Below are positions 1-5,040 of a stretch of 5,869 bases of DNA, one piece after another. A program made the translations under genes and the position numbers. How positions within the stretch are numbered: position 1 is the first letter of the stretch; the number at the start of each line of letters is the position of its first letter. The notes below the pieces were generated by a model that was given only the letters and a program-made list of their open reading frames with translations, was not told where the DNA came from and ran no database searches. Origin of the DNA: Fimbriimonadaceae bacterium (GTDB lineage: Bacteria; Armatimonadota; Fimbriimonadia; Fimbriimonadales; Fimbriimonadaceae). The DNA is taken from assembly GCA_022842565.1 (NCBI GenBank), contig JALHPH010000117.1, positions 1-5,869 of the forward strand, read 5' to 3'.

Positions 1-1183
1 CAATTCCATAGGGGAACACCCTGACCACTTGCGCACCGCCCTGCAGAGGGGCTTCTCGCTTGGCTTTCGGCGGGCGATCCTGTGGTGCTGGCTCGATCTG
101 GCGCGCGAGCACCGGATAGTCCTTTCGCGTGGTCGGTTCGGGAGCCTCTTCAATCTGCTCGCGCTGAACCACTTCCACGCGGCCGCTTTCCAGCCGGACT
201 CGGACCTCGGGTCTGGGTGGCTGCCCGCGCAGGATGTTGTCCACGGTCTTCATCACGTTGCCGTGAACAGCCAATCGGTCGTAGTCCACCAGCTCGATCA
301 CGACATCGAACGTCGGGGGCGCCTTGCGCTCCAGCACCGTCTTTTGCGTTCCGCGGCGGCGGGCCTCGTCATCCGAGAGAGTCACCGCCTGAATGCCACC
401 TATGAGGTCGCACAGGGTCGGGTTGAGCATCAAGTTCTCGAGTGTTTGGCCGTGAGCGGTGGCGACAAGTTGAACACCGCGCTCAGCGATGGTTCGGGCA
501 GCGGCGGCTTCCATTTCAGTGCCTATCTCATCGATCACGATTGCCTCGGGCATGTGGTTTTCCACCGCCTCGATCATCACCGCGTGCTGCTCCAGCGGGT
601 TTCGCACCGGCATACGGCGCGCATGACCGATAGCGGGGTGCGGCACGTCGCCGTCACCTGCGATTTCGTTGCTGGTGTCCACGATCACCACGCGGCGACC
701 GACTTCGTCGGCCAGAACCCTTGCCACTTCGCGTAGCTTGGTGGTCTTGCCGATACCGGGTCGACCAAGCAGGAGGATGCTTCGGCCCGAGCGCACAAGA
801 TCGTCGATGATATCGATGGTGCCCTCCAGCGCACGGCCCACACGACAGGTGAGGCCGATGATCTTGCCCGCTCGGTTGCGAATGCACGAGATGCGGTGGA
901 GCGTGCGCTCAATGCCTGCGCGGTTATCGAGACCGAATTCGCCAACCGATTTGACCACGAATTCAATGTCGTGTTCGGAAACGATAACGCCTTCGAAGCG
1001 TTCCATACGATCGCGGAAGCGCACCTCGGCCGGGCGCCCATAATCGAGCACCACTTCAATGAGCGAATCCATCTCACCGGAGGTTTGGAGACGCTCGCGA
1101 ATCACCGGAGGAAGGGTTTCAAGGAACGGAATGATTCCGTCAGAAAAAATCGACATTAGATCGGACTGTTCCAGGGCGGCCAT
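1..1183 (-). CDS. Ycf45/SpoIIIAA-related P-loop ATPase (R3H-type family), 3' end truncated by window edge
   Basis: 394 codons are visible on the minus strand with no stop before the left edge. A Walker A motif GRPGIGKTTK lies at residues 140-149, a Walker B segment EAIVIDEIG at 213-221 (D218, E219) and an ATAHG sensor-like motif at 241-245. This order, with the preceding LTCRVGRAL stretch and the later VDTSNEIAGDG, is typical of the Ycf45/SpoIIIAA ATPase family. A charged, proline-rich linker (about 340-385) follows, then VFPYGI, which in relatives opens a C-terminal nucleic-acid-binding region that often ends in an R3H domain; that part is outside the window. The cellular role is unsettled: SpoIIIAA works in the sporulation channel, but Ycf45-type members occur in non-sporulating bacteria and plastids. 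The ATG at 1183 has no Shine-Dalgarno sequence. An in-frame GTG at 1222 would add 13 residues, but its purine-rich GAGAGG directly abuts the codon. The gene is last in the visible minus-strand block, 46 nt after htrA. Family assignment is confident; the start is not. Confidence 0.88.
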   Translation of the reverse strand, partial: MAALEQSDLMSIFSDGIIPFLETLPPVIRERLQTSGEMDSLIEVVLDYGRPAEVRFRDRMERFEGVIVSEHDIEFVVKSVGEFGLDNRAGIERTLHRISCIRNRAGKIIGLTCRVGRALEGTIDIIDDLVRSGRSILLLGRPGIGKTTKLREVARVLADEVGRRVVIVDTSNEIAGDGDVPHPAIGHARRMPVRNPLEQHAVMIEAVENHMPEAIVIDEIGTEMEAAAARTIAERGVQLVATAHGQTLENLMLNPTLCDLIGGIQAVTLSDDEARRRGTQKTVLERKAPPTFDVVIELVDYDRLAVHGNVMKTVDNILRGQPPRPEVRVRLESGRVEVVQREQIEEAPEPTTRKDYPVLARQIEPAPQDRPPKAKREAPLQGGAQVVRVFPYGI

Positions 1184-1229
1184 CGAAACTACGGACGTGT
1201 CGGCGAGAGAGTTTGCATCCACCCTCTCA
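1184..1229 (-). other. Gap between htrA and the ATPase gene, with weak inverted repeat
   Basis: The htrA stop reads TAATGA, so an ATG overlaps the stop; that frame (MRGWMQTLSPTRP) ends after 13 codons and is not a gene. GAGAG at 1207-1211 and CTCTC at 1224-1228 form a 5-bp inverted repeat with a 12-nt loop. In the mRNA it would pair the only purine-rich, SD-like stretch (GAGAGG) and enclose the alternative GTG start at 1222. The stem is short, so any regulatory meaning is speculative. Confidence 0.3.
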
Positions 1230-2354
1230 TTAACGATTCGTTAGCTCTTCGAGTGTCAAGACCTGTACTTTAGTCTGGCCCTTGGACCAAAATGTTACCC
1301 GAACTCGGTCGCTGGGCCGGCGGCCATAAGTGGCTGTAATGAAGTCGTCGCGCTCTTTGATCTGCTGCTCGTCGACCTTCTGAACGATATCCAGTTCACG
1401 GATGCCTGCGCGCGCCGCCGGACTGCCGGGATCGACTTGGATCACCAGAACTCCGCTCTCGGGGGGCATGATGCCGGTTTCAATCTCGTATTGCCTGCGT
1501 GCAGCGGGAATCTGAAGCAGACCGCGCTGGCCTGCAAGCTGAACACCCGTAAAGCCGTAGCGAGCACGACCCAGTTGAATGAGATCCTCAATAACTGGCT
1601 TGGCTCGGTCAATGGGGACCGCGAAACCAATGCCAACGCTGGCTCCGGAGCCCGGGCTCAGAATGGCAGTATTGATGCCAACCAACTGTCCGGCTGCATT
1701 GGTGAGTGCGCCGCCAGAATTGCCTGGGTTGATGCTTGCGTCGGTTTGAATGGCGTCAATCAGCCACGAATCGCGCGTGAGCTGGACGTCCCGCCCGATA
1801 TTACCGATAATCCCAGCGCTGACCGTGTTTTCCTGACGAAACGGATTGCCCACCGCTAGAACCCACTCGCCGACTTCGAGATCGCGGCTGGTCCCGATCT
1901 CAGCCGGCAGCAGGTTGGGCGCTTCGATCTTGAGAACGGCCAAATCGGATCGGGGATCGTTGCCCATCAACCGCGCAGGGAAAGAACGGCCGTCGGCGAG
2001 GTGAACGGTGATGGCCCCTTGCAGCTGGCCATCCTCAACCACGTGAGAGTTGGTCACGATGTGGCCCGCATCCGAAATGATGACGCCGGATCCCGAACTG
2101 CCGGGCACTTGGCGTCCGAACCACTCGGTCACCACATCAATGGAAACAACCGCAGGAAGGATTCTTTTGGCGGCGGTTCGGAAATCCGGGGTTCCCGTGG
2201 GTACTCCGTCGTTCTGGGCCTGCACCACGCCGTTGAACGGAGTGCGGGTGAGTACCGGGCGAGTCTCATTCCGCTGCGCCCACCACCGGTCCACCTGGAT
2301 GGCACCAAACGCACCCAGAGCGCACGCGAAGAACACGAGAATTGCCTTTTTCAT
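1230..2354 (-). CDS. htrA: HtrA/DegP-family serine protease, membrane-anchored, one PDZ domain
   Basis: 374 aa. An N-terminal MKK followed by a hydrophobic segment (about residues 4-20) suggests an uncleaved anchor or a signal peptide; I see no clean AxA cleavage site, so an anchor facing the periplasm or cell exterior is favoured. A low-complexity linker runs to about 55. The trypsin-like domain spans roughly 56-260 with a complete catalytic triad: H104 in TNSHVVE, D137 in DPRSDLAVL, and S213 in NPGNSGGAL. One PDZ domain follows (about 265-370, with GVLVIQVDPGSPAARAGI at 301-318). The single PDZ resembles DegS or small HtrA proteins rather than two-PDZ DegP. The family degrades or senses misfolded envelope proteins. 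The ATG at 2354 is supported by a strong Shine-Dalgarno sequence 7 nt upstream. The gene starts 14 nt after the lipoprotein stop, indicating co-transcription. No key residue is missing. Confidence 0.95.
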   Translation of the reverse strand: MKKAILVFFACALGAFGAIQVDRWWAQRNETRPVLTRTPFNGVVQAQNDGVPTGTPDFRTAAKRILPAVVSIDVVTEWFGRQVPGSSGSGVIISDAGHIVTNSHVVEDGQLQGAITVHLADGRSFPARLMGNDPRSDLAVLKIEAPNLLPAEIGTSRDLEVGEWVLAVGNPFRQENTVSAGIIGNIGRDVQLTRDSWLIDAIQTDASINPGNSGGALTNAAGQLVGINTAILSPGSGASVGIGFAVPIDRAKPVIEDLIQLGRARYGFTGVQLAGQRGLLQIPAARRQYEIETGIMPPESGVLVIQVDPGSPAARAGIRELDIVQKVDEQQIKERDDFITATYGRRPSDRVRVTFWSKGQTKVQVLTLEELTNR

Positions 2355-2361
2355 CCGATTG

Positions 2362-2370
2362 CCTTTCCTT
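2362..2370 (-). promoter_or_regulatory. Ribosome binding site of htrA
   Basis: The minus strand reads AAGGAAAGG here, 7 nt before the ATG at 2354. It overlaps the TAA stop (2371-2369) of the upstream lipoprotein gene, as expected for coupled genes in an operon. It is the only clear Shine-Dalgarno sequence in the window and fixes the htrA start. Confidence 0.8.
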
Positions 2371-3661
2371 ACTGCTTGGCACCATCCGTTGGTTTCACTA
2401 GACCTACGCCGACGCGCCGGAGCGCTTTCTTCAAGTCGTCGGCGCTGGGCATGCCCGGCAGAATTTCGGCGACCCGACCACGGCGGTCAATGATCACCAC
2501 TTGCGGCACTTCGAGCACACCAAGACCATCGGCGGTGGGAACCATCACCCCGTACGCCTCAAAAACGCCCGAGTTGTTATCCACCAGCAACGGCGCGCTC
2601 ATGCCGGCCTCTTTTTTCAACAGTTCTAGAACCTCTTTCGGTTCGTTCCCGACGGCAAAGAAATCAACCGCATCGATAAATGGCTTCGTCGTCGATTCCA
2701 CCAACTGCATGGCGGGCCGAGTCTTCAGGTTCAGCGTGTTTACGAAAAGGAGCACCACCACCCGGTCCCGAAGACCCTTGAGCGAAACAAGGGTTCCCTC
2801 GGTGGTCTTCAGATCAAAGAGCGGCGCAGGGGAGTGCTTCGTGAAGCCCTTTCGTTGGTCCTTCACTTTGAGGCCCGCGGGTACTGCGGTTGAAAAAGCC
2901 TCCGGCGCGATGGCCTGGTCCACTTTGATGTTGTCAAATCGCTCGATAAGCGCCATTGAAGTCACGGCGTTGCTACTCGACATACCTAGCATCTTGACCT
3001 TCGGCTCCATGTCCGCTTCGATCAACCGAATGGTCAGGTCAGCCGGGGAATAAGTCAGCCGAACATTTCCGTAGGGATCGCGAGCGCGGAACTTGAGAAT
3101 GCGCTCGTCCGGGCCGGCGCCCGACGCAACCGAGACTTCTCGGTTAGAGGGGTGAACGATGTCTTCGGCCACCACGACGCCCTGGAAAAAATCATACAGG
3201 AGGCTGCCGCAGTAGTTTTCGTTGCTGATCATCACCGCATTTGCGGTGGCCAACGTGCTGGGCGCGTGGTAGGTGAAAGCCTCGGTATTCGTGTGTTCCA
3301 GCGTTTTCTCGCCGTCGCTCACCGAGGTCGCTTTGAGGTTGCCCGTGATGTTCACGACGCGATATCGATTCGGCGGCTGAATGAGAATCAGGCGATCCAT
3401 CTTCACCGCCTCTTCTTTTTTGCCGTCGTAGATCATTTGCACGGCGCTCGTCGCCGAGAAAGTCCTGACCAAGCTGTGGCGTTGCAAGACCTTGCTGAGC
3501 TCGGGCCAACCCTCGCCGGTGAGCGGACTCGGGTTCAAGAGCGTCGGCGAGGAGGCTTTGGGCACGGGCCTCGCCGCCGGGGTGCTGGTGCCCGAAGGCG
3601 AACAACCCCAAACCGAAATGAGCAGGGTTCCCGCCAGAAGGGAGCAATGAAGGGCCTTCAC
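2369..3661 (-). CDS. Predicted lipoprotein: LolA/DUF2092-like region fused to a redoxin-like domain lacking CxxC
   Basis: 430 aa from a GTG start. MKALHCSLLAGTLLISVWGC looks like a lipoprotein signal with C20 as lipidated cysteine; the -2 tryptophan makes the lipobox slightly atypical. Residues about 55-265 resemble LolA/DUF2092-type beta proteins: PPNRYRVV at 96-103, SDGEKTLEHTNTEAFTYHAP at 115-134, and the closing FDNIKVDQAIAPEAFSTAVP with PAGLKV. Residues about 275-415 resemble a TlpA/AhpC-type thioredoxin fold: SPAPLFDL, VVVLLFVNT (301-309), and VPQVVIIDRRGRV (385-397) with P386 as the likely cis-proline. Where TlpA-like proteins carry WCxxC the sequence is TLNLKTR, so N311 and T314 replace the two cysteines and thiol-disulfide exchange there is not possible. 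It probably acts at the outer face of a membrane, perhaps in binding or scaffolding; this is inference. It lies between ftsY (20 nt gap) and htrA (14 nt gap). No Shine-Dalgarno sequence precedes the GTG, but a -10-like TATACT ends 8 nt before it. Confidence 0.85.
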   Translation of the reverse strand: MKALHCSLLAGTLLISVWGCSPSGTSTPAARPVPKASSPTLLNPSPLTGEGWPELSKVLQRHSLVRTFSATSAVQMIYDGKKEEAVKMDRLILIQPPNRYRVVNITGNLKATSVSDGEKTLEHTNTEAFTYHAPSTLATANAVMISNENYCGSLLYDFFQGVVVAEDIVHPSNREVSVASGAGPDERILKFRARDPYGNVRLTYSPADLTIRLIEADMEPKVKMLGMSSSNAVTSMALIERFDNIKVDQAIAPEAFSTAVPAGLKVKDQRKGFTKHSPAPLFDLKTTEGTLVSLKGLRDRVVVLLFVNTLNLKTRPAMQLVESTTKPFIDAVDFFAVGNEPKEVLELLKKEAGMSAPLLVDNNSGVFEAYGVMVPTADGLGVLEVPQVVIIDRRGRVAEILPGMPSADDLKKALRRVGVGLVKPTDGAKQ

Positions 3662-3669
3662 GACGCCAG

Positions 3670-3675
3670 AGTATA
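3670..3675 (-). promoter_or_regulatory. Putative -10 element for leaderless lipoprotein mRNA
   Basis: The minus strand reads TATACT (5 of 6 matches to TATAAT), ending 8 nt before the GTG at 3661, so transcription would begin at or within a base or two of the start codon. It lies in the 20-nt gap after the ftsY stop. No good -35 box is visible 17-18 nt upstream. It may be an internal promoter in the operon; a chance match is possible. Confidence 0.4.
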
Positions 3676-3681
3676 CGGCTT

Positions 3682-4560
3682 TTAGTTCCCCTCGAAAAGC
3701 CGAGCGGCGAAGTCGGTGGGGTCAAAATCGCGGAGATCCTCGGCCTTTTCGCCGACGCCGACCAGCTTCACTGGCACGATGAACCGCTCGAAAATGCCGA
3801 TGAGGGCGCCCCCTCGCGCGGTGCCGTCGAGCTTAGTGAGCACCAGACCCGTGACGCCCGAGGCTTTCAGAAACTCCTCCGCTTGGCGGATGGCGTTTTG
3901 ACCGGTGTTGGCATCCAGCACCAACAGGACTTCATCCGGCACGCGGCCCAGGCCCTTTTCAGTCACTCGCACGATCTTCGAGAGCTCAGCCATTAGGTTG
4001 TCTTTGCTGTGTTGTCGGCCGGCCGTGTCGGCCAGCACGTAGTCAAACCCGCGGGACTTGGCCGCTTGGACCGCGTCAAAAATCACCGCCGCGGCATCGG
4101 AACCAGGCTGCGCCCGGACGATCTCCGACCCGGTTCGCTGGGCCCAGGTTTCCAGTTGCTCGATGGCCGCGGCCCGAAAGGTATCGCCTGCGGCCAGCAA
4201 AACGCGCTTTCCTTGGTTCGTCAGGCGCTGCGCTAGCTTCGCGATCGTCGTGGTTTTTCCGACTCCGTTGACGCCCACGAAGAGGTAGACCGTCGGCGAA
4301 GTTGGCCCCACGGTGAGGTGCCGGGCCGGGCCAAGCTGGAATCGGTCGGCAATCGCCCGCTGCAGCCTCGCCTTCATCGCCTCCGGATCCGTGATTTTTT
4401 CGTCACGCACCTGTTTGCGCAGGCTCGTCAGAATTTGCTCGGCATCCTGATAGGGAGTGTCGGCCTCGATGAGCGCCTCTTCAAGCTCTTCATAAAGCGC
4501 ATCGTCGATGACTCCTCGCCCGAGCATCCGGTCGAACCGCTCCATGAGCCGCTTGAACAT
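3682..4560 (-). CDS. ftsY: FtsY, signal recognition particle receptor GTPase
   Basis: 292 aa from the ATG at 4560. FtsY docks SRP-bound ribosomes at the inner face of the cytoplasmic membrane and hydrolyses GTP together with Ffh. The helical N domain occupies about residues 1-85, beginning MFKRLMERFD with an amphipathic, basic start suited to membrane contact. The G domain follows with all its motifs: G1 GVNGVGKTTT at 96-105, DTFRAAA at 126-132, DTAGR at 178-182 followed by KDNLMAEL, TKLD at 242-245, and the closing GVGEKAEDL at 268-276. DANTGQNA and the absence of a methionine-rich M domain separate it from Ffh. The long acidic A domain of E. coli FtsY is missing, giving the short NG form seen in Thermus and others. 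An upstream in-frame ATG at 4620 would add 20 residues, but they overlap the divergent gene's start and a TACAAT promoter-like site, so 4560 is preferred. It heads the minus-strand block; its stop is 20 nt from the next start. Confidence 0.95.
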   Translation of the reverse strand: MFKRLMERFDRMLGRGVIDDALYEELEEALIEADTPYQDAEQILTSLRKQVRDEKITDPEAMKARLQRAIADRFQLGPARHLTVGPTSPTVYLFVGVNGVGKTTTIAKLAQRLTNQGKRVLLAAGDTFRAAAIEQLETWAQRTGSEIVRAQPGSDAAAVIFDAVQAAKSRGFDYVLADTAGRQHSKDNLMAELSKIVRVTEKGLGRVPDEVLLVLDANTGQNAIRQAEEFLKASGVTGLVLTKLDGTARGGALIGIFERFIVPVKLVGVGEKAEDLRDFDPTDFAARLFEGN

Positions 4561-4567
4561 TCTGCCT

Positions 4568-4573
4568 ATTGTA
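4568..4573 (-). promoter_or_regulatory. Putative -10 element of ftsY, leaderless geometry
   Basis: The minus strand reads TACAAT (5 of 6 matches to TATAAT), ending 7 nt before the ATG at 4560. The spacer AGGCAGA holds at most a weak AGG. The placement implies transcription starting at or next to the A of the ATG, so the mRNA would have almost no leader. No convincing -35 hexamer is visible at 17-18 nt. It supports 4560 over 4620 as the ftsY start. Confidence 0.5.
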
Positions 4574-4599
4574 TCGCGGACGGAGGGGCCGCCTTTTGG

Positions 4600-4605
4600 T
4601 AGACT
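4600..4605 (+). promoter_or_regulatory. Putative -10 element of the small-protein gene, leaderless geometry
   Basis: TAGACT fits TANNNT (4 of 6 matches to TATAAT) and ends 8 nt before the ATG at 4614. The spacer AGGGCCAA contains AGGG only 4 nt from the ATG, a poor Shine-Dalgarno position. The hexamer lies in the 53-nt divergent gap shared with ftsY. At 17-nt spacing the -35 region has only GAC of TTGACA. Confidence 0.4.
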
Positions 4606-4613
4606 AGGGCCAA

Positions 4614-4940
4614 ATGGCATTCAAAGCAGGCGACCGTGTCAAAATCGTGCGGCGCGAAGTGACCGCCGAGGACCGGAAAGAGCACACCTATTACTCGCAT
4701 CTTGCCGATCTTGAAGGCGAAGTTCAGGCGATTTACGACGAGCGCGTGGTGGTAAAAGTGGACCCGACCGGCATTGTGGACCCCATGGGCGGCGTGTATC
4801 AAGTCGCAAAAGAGCGACTGCACCGTAAGTTCGCCGAAAACGCAACCGAAGAGATTCGCAGCAAGCTGGACAGCGCAGAATTGGAGTTTCCCATCAACGC
4901 AGTAGTCCTTGTTCGCATGGCGGATTTAGTAAAAGCTTAA
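4614..4940 (+). CDS. Small protein of unknown function, SH3/KOW-like N-terminal half
   Basis: 108 aa, complete from ATG to TAA, soluble, no cysteine, no signal peptide or membrane segment. The N-terminal half opens FKAGDRVKIVRREVT (3-17) and continues LADLEGEVQAIYDERVVVKVD (about 30-50). The pattern GDRVKIV, then a short loop, LEGEV and VVVKVD resembles the strand pattern of small SH3-like barrels such as KOW domains, which often bind RNA or ribosomal partners. The C-terminal half is charged and probably helical (YQVAKERLHRKFAEN at 62-76, then EEIRSKLDSAELEF), ending in a hydrophobic strand AVVLVRMADL. I do not recognise a named family, and the barrel is inferred from pattern only. It is divergent from ftsY across 53 nt, so the two may share regulation. 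Codon periodicity and motif-like patterning support a real gene; the minus-strand reading frames across it look like shadows. Confidence 0.8.
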   Translation: MAFKAGDRVKIVRREVTAEDRKEHTYYSHLADLEGEVQAIYDERVVVKVDPTGIVDPMGGVYQVAKERLHRKFAENATEEIRSKLDSAELEFPINAVVLVRMADLVKA

Positions 4941-4983
4941 GCCCGACCCCGCTTTTTAGGTAATAGAACCTAAGCGAACTTAG
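4931..4983 (+). repeat. Cluster of short overlapping inverted repeats after the small-protein gene
   Basis: Several perfect short arms are packed together. AAAAGC (4931-4936) faces GCTTTT (4951-4956). GCTTAAGC (4935-4942) is a palindrome over the stop codon. TTAGGT (4956-4961) faces ACCTAA (4968-4973) across a 6-nt loop. CTAAG (4970-4974) faces CTTAG (4979-4983) across the tetraloop CGAA. The last two hairpins share 4970-4973 and so cannot both form. None has a GC-rich stem plus a downstream T-run, so this is not a standard intrinsic terminator on either strand. It could be an operator, a processing site or a weak terminator. Confidence 0.35.
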
Positions 4984-5040
4984 ACTTCTTGCCAATATTT
5001 CCAATGTAAGGCACCCTCGGGATGGGGTGACGGGGAATCT
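4941..5040 (+). other. 100-nt intergenic leader before the membrane-protein gene
   Basis: Apart from the inverted repeats at its left end, this stretch has an AT-rich patch (about 4990-5010, with TTGCCA at 4990-4995) that could hold a promoter, but no -10 hexamer lies at the right spacing. A G-rich stretch (5019-5035) precedes the TTG start; GGGGAA at 5032-5037 is the best ribosome-binding candidate, only 3 nt from the TTG. Confidence 0.4.

Noticed and set aside
29..736. 235-codon open frame on the plus strand
   Set aside because: It lies wholly antisense to the ATPase gene, whose Walker A, Walker B and AHG motifs are unmistakable. The antisense translation is His/Arg/Ser-rich with no recognisable motif.
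2001..3053. 350-codon open frame on the plus strand
   Set aside because: It spans the junction of htrA and the lipoprotein gene on the opposite strand. Its Ser/Arg/Thr-rich composition is that of a shadow frame in GC-rich DNA, with no domain pattern.
3152..3685. 177-codon open frames on both strands over the lipoprotein N-terminus
   Set aside because: Both are out of frame with the lipoprotein gene, whose signal peptide and domain features are clear; they show no family motif and no ribosome site.
4561..4620. ftsY extension to the ATG at 4620
   Set aside because: The extra 20 residues (MPFGPSLPKGGPSVRDTIGR) are not typical of the FtsY N domain, run through a TACAAT promoter-like site and overlap the divergent gene's start codon.
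4931..4980. Intrinsic terminator for the small-protein gene
   Set aside because: The AAAAGC/GCTTTT and TTAGGT/ACCTAA stems are AT-rich and are not followed by a T-run outside the stem.
4990..5010. Sigma-70 promoter with TTGCCA as -35
   Set aside because: No TATAAT-like hexamer lies 16-18 nt downstream; that position reads CCCTCGG.
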